Shown here piece by piece: positions 34,063-44,119 of a stretch of DNA of 64,000 nucleotides. The notes beneath the pieces were generated by a model. It was not told the DNA's origin, searched no databases, and was given only the letters and a program-made list of their open reading frames with translations. Origin of the DNA: Sphingomonas sp. CFBP 13720 (GTDB taxonomy: Bacteria; Pseudomonadota; Alphaproteobacteria; Sphingomonadales; Sphingomonadaceae); the NCBI RefSeq assembly GCF_014842075.1, contig NZ_JACYVA010000004.1, positions 62,001-126,000 on the forward strand. The letters run 5' to 3'. The translations under genes and the position numbers were made by a program. The number at the start of each line of letters is the position of its first letter. Position 1 is the stretch's first letter.

Positions 34063-34395
34063 ATGGCACGATTGAACTATCTGGAACTGCCGGTCGCGGC
34101 GACGGGGCCGGCGGCGGCATTCTATCGTTCGGTGATGGGATGGGACTTCGCCGAGTACGGTCCGGACTATGCCGCGACGACCAGCGGCGATACCGATGTC
34201 GGGCTGGACGCCGATACGACGCTGACCGTGATGCTGCCGGTGATCGAGGTCGACGACCTTGAAGCGACGCTGGCGGAGGTCGAGGCGGCGGGCGGGACGG
34301 TGGTGCAGCCGATCTTTGCGTTTCCCGGTGGACGGCGGTTTCACTTCCGCGATCCCGACGGGCACGTTCTCGCGGCGATGGTGCCGGAAGGATGA
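34063..34395 (+). CDS. VOC-family (glyoxalase/dioxygenase-like) protein
   Basis: 110 residues from ATG 34063, with GGGGGCGGGG upstream. Vicinal-oxygen-chelate fold: LNYLELPVAATGPAAAFYRSVMGWDF at the N-terminus and FPGGRRFHFRDPDGHVLAAM at the C-terminus form the two beta-alpha-beta-beta-beta modules. The small size fits antibiotic-resistance-like or glyoxalase-like single-domain members. The substrate cannot be predicted. Confidence 0.85.
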   Translation: MARLNYLELPVAATGPAAAFYRSVMGWDFAEYGPDYAATTSGDTDVGLDADTTLTVMLPVIEVDDLEATLAEVEAAGGTVVQPIFAFPGGRRFHFRDPDGHVLAAMVPEG

Positions 34396-34451
34396 TGGCG
34401 TCGCGCCGGGCGGGGCGATAGGCTGGCGCCGGGTCACACAGGGGGGAACGG

Positions 34452-34943
34452 ATGATCGGATGGGTATCGGCGCTTGCGATGGTCGCGGGCGTGCAGGGTG
34501 CGGCTGCGCAGGCGGACCTGCGGCAACCGGGCAATGTCGTGACGGCGTTGCAGACGGCCGGGTACAAGGCGCAGTTGAAGTTGAACGACGATGGTGAGCC
34601 CTATATCATCAGTGCGACCAACGGCGAGCCGTTCACGGTCGACTTCTACGAATGCACCGGGTTGAAGGACTGCAAGTCGTTCCAGCTATCGGCGTGGTAC
34701 GAGAAGGAAGCGGTTTTCACACCCGCCATGGCGAACGAGTGGAACGCGAAGCGCCGGTTCCTGAAAGCCGCGATCGATTCGGAAGGCAACCTTCGCGAAT
34801 ATCTCGACGCGACGGTCGTCGGCGGTATGACGCAGGCGCAGTTCGAAGAGATACTGCAATGGTATTCCGACATGGACGGCGTGTTCAACACGTTCGTCGC
34901 GGAGAAGCGTGCCGCAGCGAAAGGTGCGGCACGCGTCAAGTGA
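34452..34943 (+). CDS. Exported YbjN-domain protein
   Basis: 163 residues. A short signal peptide (MIGWVSALAMVAGVQGAAAQ) is followed by a YbjN fold of the type III secretion chaperone-like superfamily: VVTALQTAGYKAQLKLNDDGEPYIIS, SFQLSAWYEKEA, then NEWNAKRRFLKAAIDSEGNLREYLDATVVGGMTQAQFEEIL. A Cys pair in YECTGLKDCK is probably a disulphide, fitting a periplasmic location. Sphingomonads carry several such exported copies of unknown role. Confidence 0.82.
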   Translation: MIGWVSALAMVAGVQGAAAQADLRQPGNVVTALQTAGYKAQLKLNDDGEPYIISATNGEPFTVDFYECTGLKDCKSFQLSAWYEKEAVFTPAMANEWNAKRRFLKAAIDSEGNLREYLDATVVGGMTQAQFEEILQWYSDMDGVFNTFVAEKRAAAKGAARVK

Positions 34944-34976
34944 CGGGGCGGGGCCAGCCGGAAACCGGTTGCCCCG
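34944..34976. terminator. Hairpin between convergent genes
   Basis: CGGGGC (34944-34949) pairs with GCCCCG (34971-34976) and CCGG with CCGG inside. It sits directly after the YbjN stop and just before the end of the convergent moaB gene. No U-run, so only a possible bidirectional terminator. Confidence 0.4.
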
Positions 34977-34980
34977 ACCC

Positions 34981-35508
34981 TTATCGTTCCAGCAGCCTCG
35001 GCATCAGTTCGACGAAGTTGCACGGCCGGTGGCGGATATCGAGCTGATCGGCGAGGATGCCGTCCCACCCGTCCTTCACCGCGCCGGTCGATCCGGGCAG
35101 CGCGAAGATATAGGTGCCGCGCGCGACGCAGGCGGTGGCGCGCGACTGGATGGTGGACGTCCCGATCTTCGCGAAACTCTGCCACCGGAACAGCTCGCCG
35201 AAACCGGGGATCATCTTGCTGGCGACCCGTTCGACCGCTTCGGGCGTGATGTCGCGACCGGTGACGCCGGTGCCGCCGGTGGTGATGACGCAGTCGATGG
35301 CGGGTTCATCGATCCACGCGTGCAGCCGCGCGACGATGACGTCGATATCGTCGCGGACGATGCCGCGATCGGCAACGACATGGCCCGCGCCCTCGATCCG
35401 TGCGACCAGCGTGTCGCCCGAACGGTCCTCCGCCAGCCCGCGCGTGTCGGACACGGTCAGTACCGCGATGCGGACGGGCACGAACGCCCGGGTCGTATCA
35501 ACGGGCAC
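34981..35508 (-). CDS. moaB: Molybdenum cofactor biosynthesis protein MoaB
   Basis: 175 residues. The MoCF-binding fold signature is [17 protein letters not shown] in mid-protein, with [10 protein letters not shown] at the N-terminus and [16 protein letters not shown] near the end. This is the MoaB/Mog group that adenylylates or binds molybdopterin. The start overlaps the end of the lytic transglycosylase gene by 11 bases, an unexpected operon partner. Confidence 0.93.
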   Translation of the reverse strand: MPVDTTRAFVPVRIAVLTVSDTRGLAEDRSGDTLVARIEGAGHVVADRGIVRDDIDVIVARLHAWIDEPAIDCVITTGGTGVTGRDITPEAVERVASKMIPGFGELFRWQSFAKIGTSTIQSRATACVARGTYIFALPGSTGAVKDGWDGILADQLDIRHRPCNFVELMPRLLER

Positions 35509-37276
35509 CGGCGACCCGCGTCGAATTGCGTCCGTTCACGACCCGGACGGCGGCGGCACCGGGCAGGCCGGGGAATTTCGGCCACATGCCCTGCGCCAGC
35601 GCAGCCCGGCTGGCGGACGGCTTGCCCGCCTGTTTCTCGTACATCCAATAGTTGCGCAGCACCGTCATCACATAGCCGCGCGTTTCCCAGAACGGGATCG
35701 ATTCGATGTACAGCAGCGGGTCGCCACCGTCGCGCGATTGCAGGTTCCATGCCTCGACCGGGGTCGGTCCGGCGTTATAGGCCGCGATGACCTTCGGCAG
35801 CAGTCCGCCGGTGAACGGGCGGTCGCGCAACTGTTCCAGATAGCTTTGCCCGACCGCCATGTTGAGCTGTGGTTTCGACAGTGCGGAACGGTCGACCGTC
35901 AGCCCGTGCGCGCGGGCATAATCGGTCAGCGCGCCGGGGCGGATCTGCATCAGGCCCGTAGCGCCTGCCGGGCTGACCACATCGGCGTCGAACCGCGATT
36001 CCTGCAACGTGTGCGCGAACACCAGCGCCTTGTCGACGCGCCATCCGCCTTCCGGCGTCCAGTCAGGCGCGGGATAACGCGCCTCGGTCAGCGGACGTGC
36101 GCCCTGCGGGCCGTTGTGCGACAGCCATAGCTGGGTCGCGGGCAGGTTCAGATTGCCGCACAGCCGGGTCAGCGCGGCGTAATCGGCCGCCGTTCCGATT
36201 CGTGCCTGATAGCGCAGCACCTTGTCGGCCAGCGCGTCCTCACCGATCTCGACCAGCGCAGCGGCGACCTTGACGTTGGGGCGGCGTTCGAGTTCGCGCC
36301 AGTCGGCGCTGACCGGTGCCGACAAGCGGGGCACCGCCCCATCGACGACGCCCAGCGCCTGTCGCGACAGCAGGCCGTAATAGGTTTCGCCATATTGCGA
36401 CGCGGTCTGCAGACGAGACTGGACCAGATCGGGCCGGCCGCACGCGATGTCGGCACGCGACGCCCAGTACAGCCCGGCGGAGCGGAGTTCGGTATCGGTC
36501 GCACGCTGTGCCACCCCGGCGAAGGCGACCTGTGCCGCGGTGCAATCCTGTTGCCGCCACGCCGCCAGCCCCTGCGTCCAGTCGGCCTGTGCCGCCCATT
36601 CGCCGGTGCCGCGCTGCGCGGTCGCGGCGACCCGGCGGGCATTGGCATCGTCGCCCGCGACGAAATAGATCCACGCGACCCGCCCGCGCATCTCGGTCAG
36701 CGCTTCCGGGGTCAGATCGGCCTCGCGCGTGGCGACCAGCGCTTCGGCACCGGCCCCGTCGTCGACCTTGACCATCGGCTTCATCGCTTCGAGCAGTTGC
36801 GCGGCGGCGGTATCGCTGCGCGCGGCGCGGGCACGGACGCGAACCGGCGCGGCATCGAACCAGATCAGCCGTTGCTGCGTGGGCAGCGCCGGCAGGGCAT
36901 CGGCCCCGCGGGTCTTTGCCAACCGGGCCAGATCGGGCGCGTGCGGCAGATCGGGCGCTTCGGTCAGCAGCGCCATCAACTGCGGCAGTTCGACCCGGGG
37001 CGACCCCTTGGCCAAAAACAGTTCGGCGCGGGCGACGGCGTGGAGCGGGCCGGGGGTCATCGCACTCAGCCGCAATTCGGCATCGTTCCAGCGCGCACCC
37101 CGGATCGACGCGAACACGGCGCGATAGGCGTCGCGCGTTTCGGGGGTCAGTTGCGGCGGCACGCGGGCATCGACCGCAGCGGTGGCGGCGGACCCGCGAC
37201 CGGGCGCGTCGTCCCCGGCGGCATGGGCGACGGCGGGCAGCATCAGCGCCGCGAACAGGAGGGTGACTGGCTTCAC
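35498..37276 (-). CDS. slt: Soluble lytic murein transglycosylase (Slt-type)
   Basis: 592 residues from GTG 37276, whose GTGA overlaps the upstream gene. Signal peptide [19 protein letters not shown]. The long alpha-helical superhelix (about 30-430) is followed by the SLT domain: [29 protein letters not shown] with the catalytic Glu in QESRF, then [13 protein letters not shown]. It cleaves glycan strands in the periplasm to anhydromuropeptides, which NagZ can later process. The ending carries a Pro/Ala-rich tail. Confidence 0.92.
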   Translation of the reverse strand: MKPVTLLFAALMLPAVAHAAGDDAPGRGSAATAAVDARVPPQLTPETRDAYRAVFASIRGARWNDAELRLSAMTPGPLHAVARAELFLAKGSPRVELPQLMALLTEAPDLPHAPDLARLAKTRGADALPALPTQQRLIWFDAAPVRVRARAARSDTAAAQLLEAMKPMVKVDDGAGAEALVATREADLTPEALTEMRGRVAWIYFVAGDDANARRVAATAQRGTGEWAAQADWTQGLAAWRQQDCTAAQVAFAGVAQRATDTELRSAGLYWASRADIACGRPDLVQSRLQTASQYGETYYGLLSRQALGVVDGAVPRLSAPVSADWRELERRPNVKVAAALVEIGEDALADKVLRYQARIGTAADYAALTRLCGNLNLPATQLWLSHNGPQGARPLTEARYPAPDWTPEGGWRVDKALVFAHTLQESRFDADVVSPAGATGLMQIRPGALTDYARAHGLTVDRSALSKPQLNMAVGQSYLEQLRDRPFTGGLLPKVIAAYNAGPTPVEAWNLQSRDGGDPLLYIESIPFWETRGYVMTVLRNYWMYEKQAGKPSASRAALAQGMWPKFPGLPGAAAVRVVNGRNSTRVAGAR

Positions 37277-38007
37277 GCTTCGGTGTCCCTGATAAGCAAC
37301 TGCAGGTGGCGCCACGCTTCCGCCTTCATCCGGGGTTGCGCCAACAGGAAGCGCGGATGGAAGGTCGCAATCGTCGGGCACGCTATCCCGCCATGTTCAA
37401 GTATTTGTAAAGCCCCCCGTTCTACCGGCTCGCCAAGCATCGCCAGCCGTGGGGCGTCGCCGAGCAGCAACAGCCGGCGCGGGCGGGCCAGCGTGACGTG
37501 ATGCCGCGCGAGCCGATACAGCTCGGTCGCGCTGGCCGGTGAGACATGGCCGGTCAGCGGCCGGGCGGCGGCGATGGTCGCCACCGCGATCTCCGCCCGC
37601 GACAGCCCGATCGCCGCGAGCATTCGGTCGAGCAGAACACCGACCGGACCGGTCAGCAGGCCGGCTTCGGCGGAGTCGTCTTCCTCGGGTATGTCCGCCA
37701 GCACCATCAGCGGCGCATCCGCGACGGCGGCGAACGGAATGGGATCGACGTTCCATGTCGCTTCGGGTGCGGCGTCCGAAGCACGCCATGCAACGAATGC
37801 GTCGAGCGTATCGGGCAGCGCGTCGACCGCCGCCAGTGCGGCGGCGGCACGCGGCGACGCTACGGCAACGGGCACGGCGGTCGGTGGCGGTACAGCGAAC
37901 CAGTCGCGCGGAACATCCTCGACCAACAGGTCGACACCCGCATCGTGCCACCATTCCAGTGCGCTTGCGGCCTGTCCGTGCCAATCGATATGTTGGTCCG
38001 CCCCCAT
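37273..38007 (-). CDS. Diverged uracil-DNA glycosylase superfamily protein
   Basis: 244 residues from ATG 38007. The C-terminal 150 residues fit the family 4/5 UDG fold: MVLADIPEEDDSAEAGLLTGPVGVLLDRML corresponds to the GEAPGxxED-GxPFVGxxG block, VATIAAARPLTG to the N-R-P block, and IATFHPRFLL to the HPS loop. The usual GEAPG water-activating motif is altered to ADIPE, and the four iron-sulfur cysteines of family 4 are absent. It may be a non-catalytic or altered-specificity member. The 85-residue N-terminus is Ala-rich and has no known domain. Confidence 0.75.
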   Translation of the reverse strand: MGADQHIDWHGQAASALEWWHDAGVDLLVEDVPRDWFAVPPPTAVPVAVASPRAAAALAAVDALPDTLDAFVAWRASDAAPEATWNVDPIPFAAVADAPLMVLADIPEEDDSAEAGLLTGPVGVLLDRMLAAIGLSRAEIAVATIAAARPLTGHVSPASATELYRLARHHVTLARPRRLLLLGDAPRLAMLGEPVERGALQILEHGGIACPTIATFHPRFLLAQPRMKAEAWRHLQLLIRDTEA

Positions 38008-38126
38008 GCATCCCCTAAGACGCCGCCTTGACCTCCCCGTCAATCTGCCCAAATCGGGGCAAGGACAAGCCGTTGCAGCGGCGCGACGACATGGGTCGGC
38101 GCGGGCGGGCGGCAGAGGGAATGATG

Positions 38127-39788
38127 ATGAGCGAGCGGGAATCGATGCCCTATGACGTCGTGATCGTCGGGGCAGGGCCGGCGGGCCTGTCCGCCGCGAT
38201 CCGGCTGAAACAGATGGCGGCGGAGACCGGCGACGAGATCGCGGTGTGCGTGCTGGAAAAAGGGTCCGAGGTCGGCGCGCACATCCTGTCGGGCGCAGTG
38301 TTCGATCCGCGTGCGATCGACGAATTGTTGCCCGATTGGCGCGACATGGGCTGTCCGATGGCGGAAGTGCCGGTGACGGAAAATCATCACTGGTTGTTGA
38401 CCGGCACCGGCCAGAGCGAGGTGTCGCACCGCATCCTGCCGCCGTTCATGCAGAACAAGGGCACCTATACCGGGTCGCTCGGCAATCTGACGCGCTGGCT
38501 GGCCGAACAGGCGGAGGGGATGGGCGTCGAGATTTTCCCCGGCTTCGCCGCGGCGGAAATCCTGTATCACGACGACGGATCGGTAAAGGGCGTAGCGACC
38601 GGCGACATGGGCGTGGCGCGCGACGGCACGCGCAAGCCCGACTGGCAGCCGGGGCTGGAACTCCACGCGAAATACACCTTCCTTGCGGAGGGCGTGCGTG
38701 GCCATCTGTCGAAGCAGCTGATCCGCAAGTTCGATCTGGCGAAGGACAGCGATCCGCAGGTCTATGGGCTGGGCATCAAGGAATTGTGGGACATTCCGGC
38801 GGACCAGCATGTCCCCGGCCGGGTGATCCATACCCAGGGCTGGCCGCTCAGCGAAACGCGCGGGTCGAACGGCGGCGGGTTCCTGTATCATCAGGCGAAC
38901 GGTCAGGTCGCGCTGGGGTTCGTGACGTGGCTCAACTATTCGAACCCCTATCTGTCGCCGTTCCACGAAATGCAGCGGTGGAAGACGCATCCGGCGATCG
39001 CCGCGATCCTGAAGGGCGGCAAGCGCGTGTCGTACGGCGCGCGGGCGATCAACGACGGCGGGTGGCAGTCGGTGCCGAAGCTGGTGTTCCCCGGCGGCGC
39101 CCTGATCGGATGTTCGGCGGGGTTCCTGAACGTGCCCCGGATCAAGGGCATCCATACCGCGATGAAATCGGGGATGATGGCCGCCGAGGCCGCCTTCGCC
39201 GCGATCCGCGACGGGCGCGGCGGTGATGAACTGGCCGCCTATCCCGCCGCGTACGAGGTCAGCTGGGTCCACGAGGAACTGCGCACGGTCCGCAACGTCG
39301 TCCCGCTGGTCAAGAAATTCGGCGATTTCGTCGGGTCGGGTATCGCGAACGGCACGATGTGGGCGGAACATTGGGGGCTGCGCATGCCGTTCACGATGAA
39401 GCATCGTCCCGATCATGAAAGCCTGTGGCGCAAGGATCAGGTGTCGCCGATCGCCTATCCAAAGCCCGATGGCGTGCTGAGTTTCGACCGGCTGTCGTCG
39501 GTGTTCCTGTCGAACACCAACCACGAAGAGGACCAGCCGGTCCACCTGACGCTGAAAGACCCCGACGTGCCGGTCACATACGACCTGCCGCTGTACGACG
39601 AACCGGCGCAACGCTATTGCCCGGCGGGCGTATATGAGATCGTCGGCGAAGACAGCGGTAATCCGCGCTTCGTCATCAACGCGCAGAACTGCGTCCATTG
39701 CAAGACGTGCGACATCAAGGACCCGACCCAGAATATCGTGTGGGTCGTGCCGGAAGGCGGCGGAGGACCGAATTATCCGAACATGTAG
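38127..39788 (+). CDS. Electron transfer flavoprotein-ubiquinone oxidoreductase
   Basis: 553 residues from the ATG best spaced from GAGGGA. N-terminal FAD motif VVIVGAGPAGLSAAIRLK; middle quinone-binding region with GCSAGFLNVPRIKGIHTAMKSGM; C-terminal [4Fe-4S] domain with Cys in RYCPAGVYE and NCVHCKTCDIKDP, then PEGGGGPNYPNM. It passes electrons from acyl-CoA and other dehydrogenases via ETF to ubiquinone at the inner membrane. The close downstream TPR gene begins inside its 3' end. Confidence 0.97.
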   Translation: MSERESMPYDVVIVGAGPAGLSAAIRLKQMAAETGDEIAVCVLEKGSEVGAHILSGAVFDPRAIDELLPDWRDMGCPMAEVPVTENHHWLLTGTGQSEVSHRILPPFMQNKGTYTGSLGNLTRWLAEQAEGMGVEIFPGFAAAEILYHDDGSVKGVATGDMGVARDGTRKPDWQPGLELHAKYTFLAEGVRGHLSKQLIRKFDLAKDSDPQVYGLGIKELWDIPADQHVPGRVIHTQGWPLSETRGSNGGGFLYHQANGQVALGFVTWLNYSNPYLSPFHEMQRWKTHPAIAAILKGGKRVSYGARAINDGGWQSVPKLVFPGGALIGCSAGFLNVPRIKGIHTAMKSGMMAAEAAFAAIRDGRGGDELAAYPAAYEVSWVHEELRTVRNVVPLVKKFGDFVGSGIANGTMWAEHWGLRMPFTMKHRPDHESLWRKDQVSPIAYPKPDGVLSFDRLSSVFLSNTNHEEDQPVHLTLKDPDVPVTYDLPLYDEPAQRYCPAGVYEIVGEDSGNPRFVINAQNCVHCKTCDIKDPTQNIVWVVPEGGGGPNYPNM

Positions 39789-41361
39789 CATCGCGCTGAT
39801 CGTAGCGGCGACCCTTGCCGGACCGGCGTCGGCGGCGGACACGCCGTTGACGGCGTATGTCCAGGCACGCGCGGCGGATGCCGACGGTGCGGTCGACGCG
39901 GCGGCACGCGGCTATGCGGAGGCGCTTGCGGCGCGTCCCGACGATGCGGTGATCGCCATCCGCGCCCTGCGCGAAGGGTTGGCAAGCGGCGACCTGACGC
40001 TGGCAAGGCGCGCGGGCGACGTGTTGCGCGCGGCCGACGTGTCGCCACCCGATATCGAACTGCTCGCCTTTGCCGACGCGCTGGTCGCGAAGGACGTTGC
40101 GGGACAGCAGGCAGCGCTGGAACGGTTGAAGGACACGCCGATCGCGTTTCTGGGGCCGATGATGGCGGCGTGGACCGACCGCGCGGCGGTCGCGACAGAA
40201 CCGGGCGCGGGCGGGGCGATCGCGCGGCGCTATGCCGCCGAAAACCGCGTGCTGTTGCTGCTGGCGGACCGCAAGACGCCGGAAGGGATCGCGGCGCTGC
40301 GCACGCTGCTGGACATCAATGGCGGCAATCTGGATCTTCGGATGAACGCGGCGCAGTTGCTGGCGCGTGGTGGCGACCGTCGTACGGCGCGCGCCGTGCT
40401 GGCGGGCGACGATCCGGTATTGATGCGCGCGGCGGCGACGCTGGGGCGTGGACGAACCGGCGATGCGCGGTTCGGGGTATCGCGCCTGTTCGCCCGGATG
40501 GCGGCGGACCTGTCGGCGGACGGGACCGAGCCGCTGGCGATCCTGTTGACGCGCGCCGCGCTGGTGCTCGACCCCACTTATGCACGGGCACGCCTCGCAC
40601 TGGCCGATGCACTGGCGCGCGACGGCGCGACGGCGGCGGCGTTGACCGCGCTGGCGGCGATTCCGGCACGCGACCCGTTTGCGCCGGGTGCCGCGGCGTT
40701 GCGCGTCACGGTGCTGCACCGTGCGGGCGACCTCGTACAGGCGACCGCATTGGCGCGCAGCCGGGCCGATGCGCGCGATGCCGACAGCGGCGCGATCGCT
40801 GATTATGCCGGGCTGCTGGTCGATTCGGGACGCGATGCGGACGCCGCCGCCGCCTATGGCCGGGCGATCGACCGGGCGGGGCCGGCAGCGAGTTGGGTAC
40901 TTCATTTGCAACATGGCGGTGCGCTGGACCGCGCGGGGCAGTGGGATGCCGCGTTGCCCGAGTTGCGGCGGGCGGTCGAACTGGCCCCCGATCAGCCGGC
41001 GGCGCTCAACTATCTCGGCTATGCGCAGGTCGAACGCGGGCTGAACCTGACCGAGGCGACGGCATTGATCGAACGGGCGCACAAGCTGGCACCCGACGAC
41101 GCGTCGATCGTTGATTCGCTGGGCTGGGCACGGTTCCGTCAGGGCGATCTGGCAGGCGCGCTCAAGCTGGTCGAACGGGCGGCACGTGCCGAGCCGGACG
41201 ATCCCGAAATCAACGAGCATCTGGGCGACATCTATTGGCAGGCCGGACGTCGGTTCGAGGCCCGCTATGCATGGCGCGCGGCGGCCAACGCGGCGACCGG
41301 CACGGCGGCAACGCGGATCGCGACGAAACTCGCGACCGGTCCCGCGTCGCCACAGGGTTGA
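39772..41361 (+). CDS. Exported tetratricopeptide-repeat protein with a non-canonical start
   Basis: About 529 residues. A signal peptide (RTCSIALIVAATLAGPASAA) is followed by about ten TPR-like helix pairs; the clearest are AALNYLGYAQVERGLNLTEA, DASIVDSLGWARFRQGDLAGALKLVERA and DPEINEHLGDIYWQAG. In this frame there is no ATG, GTG or TTG near the signal peptide. A strong GGAGGA at 39762-39767 points to ATT 39772 or ATC 39775, inside the 3' end of the ETF-QO gene; CTG 39796 is another option. The periplasmic TPR protein probably scaffolds an envelope complex. Start uncertain, frame certain. Confidence 0.8.
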   Translation: MIRTCSIALIVAATLAGPASAADTPLTAYVQARAADADGAVDAAARGYAEALAARPDDAVIAIRALREGLASGDLTLARRAGDVLRAADVSPPDIELLAFADALVAKDVAGQQAALERLKDTPIAFLGPMMAAWTDRAAVATEPGAGGAIARRYAAENRVLLLLADRKTPEGIAALRTLLDINGGNLDLRMNAAQLLARGGDRRTARAVLAGDDPVLMRAAATLGRGRTGDARFGVSRLFARMAADLSADGTEPLAILLTRAALVLDPTYARARLALADALARDGATAAALTALAAIPARDPFAPGAAALRVTVLHRAGDLVQATALARSRADARDADSGAIADYAGLLVDSGRDADAAAAYGRAIDRAGPAASWVLHLQHGGALDRAGQWDAALPELRRAVELAPDQPAALNYLGYAQVERGLNLTEATALIERAHKLAPDDASIVDSLGWARFRQGDLAGALKLVERAARAEPDDPEINEHLGDIYWQAGRRFEARYAWRAAANAATGTAATRIATKLATGPASPQG

Positions 41362-41365
41362 TCCG

Positions 41366-42187
41366 ATGATCGTCGAACGCGCTCCCGCCAAGCTGAACCT
41401 TGCGCTGCATGTCCGTGCGCGACGGGACGACGGCTATCACGAACTGGAAACGCTGTTCGCGTTCGTACGCGACGGCGATACGGTGACGCTGGCCGATGCG
41501 GCGGTCGATGCCTTCGCGATCACCGGGCCGTTCGCGACGAAGCTGTCGGGGGAGGGGGACAATCTGGTCACCCGCGCCCGTGACGCGTTTCGCGCGGCGT
41601 TCGGCGGCGGGCCGTGTGCGATCACGCTCGACAAGCATCTGCCGGTCGCGTCCGGGATCGGCGGTGGATCGGCCGATGCCGCCGCGACGCTGCGGGCGCT
41701 GGCGCGGCGGCACGGGGTGGCGACCGACGATCCGGCACTGATGGCGGTGGCGGACCGGCTGGGATCGGACGTGCCGGCGTGCCTTGCCGGGGTCACGTTG
41801 ATCGGGCGCGGGCGTGGTGAGCGGCTGACGCCGGTCGCCGGGCTGACGATGCCGGTGCTGCTGGTCAATCCCGGCGTGGCGGTATCGACGGCGCAGGTCT
41901 TTGCCGGTTGGGACCGGATCGATCGCGGACCGTTGCCCGACGGCGATGCGATGACGATCGTGCGGACCGGTCGCAACGATCTCGAACCGCCGGCCCGCGC
42001 GCTGGCACCGGCGATCGATGCGGTGCTGGAATTGCTCGGCGCGCAGTCCGGTGTTCGAGTGGCGCGTATGTCCGGGTCGGGTGCCACGTGCTTCGCGCTG
42101 TTTGACCATGCGGCGGACCGCACGGCGGCGGCTAAGGTCGTGGCGGCGCGGAACGGATGGTGGAGTCTCGAAACGGCACTGGCGTGA
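41366..42187 (+). CDS. ispE: 4-diphosphocytidyl-2-C-methyl-D-erythritol kinase
   Basis: 273 residues. GHMP kinase features: N-terminal ERAPAKLNLALHVRARRDDGYHELET, ATP loop LPVASGIGGGSADAAATLRAL, and C-terminal RMSGSGATCFALF. It performs the fourth step of the MEP isoprenoid pathway, feeding the prenyltransferase IspA also found in this window. It follows the TPR gene by four bases, so it is in the ETF-QO-TPR-ispE transcript. Confidence 0.96.
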   Translation: MIVERAPAKLNLALHVRARRDDGYHELETLFAFVRDGDTVTLADAAVDAFAITGPFATKLSGEGDNLVTRARDAFRAAFGGGPCAITLDKHLPVASGIGGGSADAAATLRALARRHGVATDDPALMAVADRLGSDVPACLAGVTLIGRGRGERLTPVAGLTMPVLLVNPGVAVSTAQVFAGWDRIDRGPLPDGDAMTIVRTGRNDLEPPARALAPAIDAVLELLGAQSGVRVARMSGSGATCFALFDHAADRTAAAKVVAARNGWWSLETALA

Positions 42188-42301
42188 CACCGGTTTGCGT
42201 CATCGCGGGACATTGGTCACCGGCGTCCTCTGGAGAACGGGGTTGGCACGTGACTTGCTGACTATCCCGTGCGGATCACACGCCGGGAGCGGAACGTCCG
42301 T

Positions 42302-42326
42302 GGACGGCCCTTGCCAAGGGCCGTCC
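42302..42326. repeat. Perfect inverted repeat between ispE and ilvD
   Basis: Two 11-base arms (GGACGGCCCTT and its complement) with a three-base loop. No U-run follows on either strand, so it is best described as a stable intergenic hairpin that may end the ispE transcript. The gap 42188-42390 holds nothing else. Confidence 0.6.
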
Positions 42327-42390
42327 CCCCAACCGGGCATGGCGCAATGGTCTTGCGCTGCAACGGCGTTTCGCGACATAGGCTGTCGCC

Positions 42391-44112
42391 ATGACCCATC
42401 AGTTCGATAAAGCGCGGCTGCCCAGCCGCCATGTCTCCGTCGGCCCCGAACGTGCGCCGCATCGCAGCTATTATTACGCGATGGGCATTGCCGAAGAGGA
42501 TATCGCCCGGCCGTTCGTCGGCCTCGCGTCCGCCGGCAACGACAGCGCCCCGTGCAACACGATGCTGGATTTCCAGGCCGATGCCGCCCGCGCCGGCGTG
42601 ATCGAGGGCGGCGGGATGCCGCGTCGGTTCAACACGATCACCGTGACCGATGGCATCGCCATGGGACATCAGGGGATGAAGGCGTCGCTGGTCAGCCGCG
42701 AAGTCATCGCCGATTCGGTCGAACTGTCCGTGCGCGGCCATTGCTATGACGCGCTGGTCGCCTTTGCCGGGTGCGACAAGTCGCTGCCGGGCATGATGAT
42801 GGCGATGCTGCGGCTGAACGTGCCGTCGATCTTCGTCTATGGCGGGTCGATCCTGCCCGGCCGATTCGAGGATCGCGACGTGACCGTCGTGGATGTGTTC
42901 GAGGCGGTGGGCCGCTATGCCGCCGGCACCTGTCCGTTGCACGACCTGACCGCGCTGGAAAAGGTCGCATGCCCCGGCCATGGCGCGTGCGGCGGGCAAT
43001 TCACCGCCAACACCATGGCATGCGTCGGTGAGGCGATCGGGCTGTCGCTGCCCAATTCGAACATGGCGCCCGCGCCCTATCGCAGCCGCGAGGAAATTGC
43101 GGTCGCAGCGGGACGGCAGGTGATGGAGCTGGTGGCGCGGAACCTGCGTCCGCGCGATATCGCGACGCGCGCCGCCTTCATCAACGCTGCGCGTGTGGTG
43201 GCGGCGACCGGCGGATCGACCAACGCCGCGCTGCACCTGCCGTCGATGGCGAACGAAGCCGGCATCGATTTCGACCTGTTCGACGTAGCCGAGGCTTTCA
43301 AATCAACGCCTTACGTCGCGGACCTCAAGCCCGGCGGCAAATATGTCGCGAAGGACATGTACGAGGCCGGTGGCGTGTACATGCTGATGAAGACGATGCT
43401 GGACAACGACCTGCTCGACGGCAATTGCATGACCGTGACCGGCCGGACGCTGGGCGAGAACATCGCCGAGGTGACGTGGAACCCGGACCAGAAGGTCATC
43501 TATGACGTGAAGACGCCGTTGTCGCCGACCGGCGGCGTGGTCGGTCTGCGCGGGACGCTGGCCCCCGATGGCGCGATCGTGAAGGTTGCGGGGATGAAGC
43601 GGCTGCAGTTCACCGGCACCGCGCGCGTCTTCGATTGCGAGGAGGAGGCTTTTGCCGCTGTCGAGGCGCGTACGATCACCGAAGGTACCGTGCTGGTCAT
43701 CCGCTACGAGGGGCCGAAGGGCGGGCCGGGCATGCGCGAGATGCTGTCGACCACCGCCGCATTGTACGGGCTGGGACTGGGCGAGAGCGTGGCGCTCATC
43801 ACCGACGGGCGTTTTTCGGGCGGCACCCGAGGATTCTGTATCGGTCATGTCGGTCCCGAAGCGGCGGAAGGCGGTCCGATCGCACTGGTCGAGAATGGCG
43901 ACATCATCACGATCGACGCCGAAGCGGGGACGATCGACCTCGACGTACCGGCGGACGTGCTGGCCGAGCGTCGCGCCCGGTGGCAGCCGCGTACCAATGA
44001 TTACCAGTCGGGCGCGCTGTGGCGATATGCAAAGACGGTCGGGCCGGCGTATCAGGGTGCAGTGACGCACCCGGGTGCGAAGATGGAACGCCATGTTTAC
44101 GCGGATATCTGA
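42391..44112 (+). CDS. ilvD: Dihydroxy-acid dehydratase IlvD
   Basis: 573 residues. Iron-sulfur cysteines lie in [20 protein letters not shown] and [13 protein letters not shown]; also [28 protein letters not shown] and [19 protein letters not shown]. These distinguish IlvD from the related Edd. The enzyme dehydrates dihydroxy-acids in valine, leucine and isoleucine synthesis. It has no Val/Ile operon partner here. Confidence 0.95.
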   Translation: MTHQFDKARLPSRHVSVGPERAPHRSYYYAMGIAEEDIARPFVGLASAGNDSAPCNTMLDFQADAARAGVIEGGGMPRRFNTITVTDGIAMGHQGMKASLVSREVIADSVELSVRGHCYDALVAFAGCDKSLPGMMMAMLRLNVPSIFVYGGSILPGRFEDRDVTVVDVFEAVGRYAAGTCPLHDLTALEKVACPGHGACGGQFTANTMACVGEAIGLSLPNSNMAPAPYRSREEIAVAAGRQVMELVARNLRPRDIATRAAFINAARVVAATGGSTNAALHLPSMANEAGIDFDLFDVAEAFKSTPYVADLKPGGKYVAKDMYEAGGVYMLMKTMLDNDLLDGNCMTVTGRTLGENIAEVTWNPDQKVIYDVKTPLSPTGGVVGLRGTLAPDGAIVKVAGMKRLQFTGTARVFDCEEEAFAAVEARTITEGTVLVIRYEGPKGGPGMREMLSTTAALYGLGLGESVALITDGRFSGGTRGFCIGHVGPEAAEGGPIALVENGDIITIDAEAGTIDLDVPADVLAERRARWQPRTNDYQSGALWRYAKTVGPAYQGAVTHPGAKMERHVYADI

Positions 44113-44119
44113 CACAGCG

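Noticed and set aside
38040..39842. 600-residue open frame antisense to the ETF-QO gene
   Set aside because: It is Arg/His-rich and has no family pattern; long antisense frames are expected in GC-rich codon-biased DNA, and the plus-strand protein is unambiguous.
42302..42326. Typical intrinsic terminator
   Set aside because: The stem is perfect but no U-run follows on either strand, so it is listed only as an inverted repeat.
42391..44112. Phosphogluconate dehydratase (Edd), which would fit the kdu/KDPG theme
   Set aside because: Cysteine-containing motifs and length match IlvD, not Edd.
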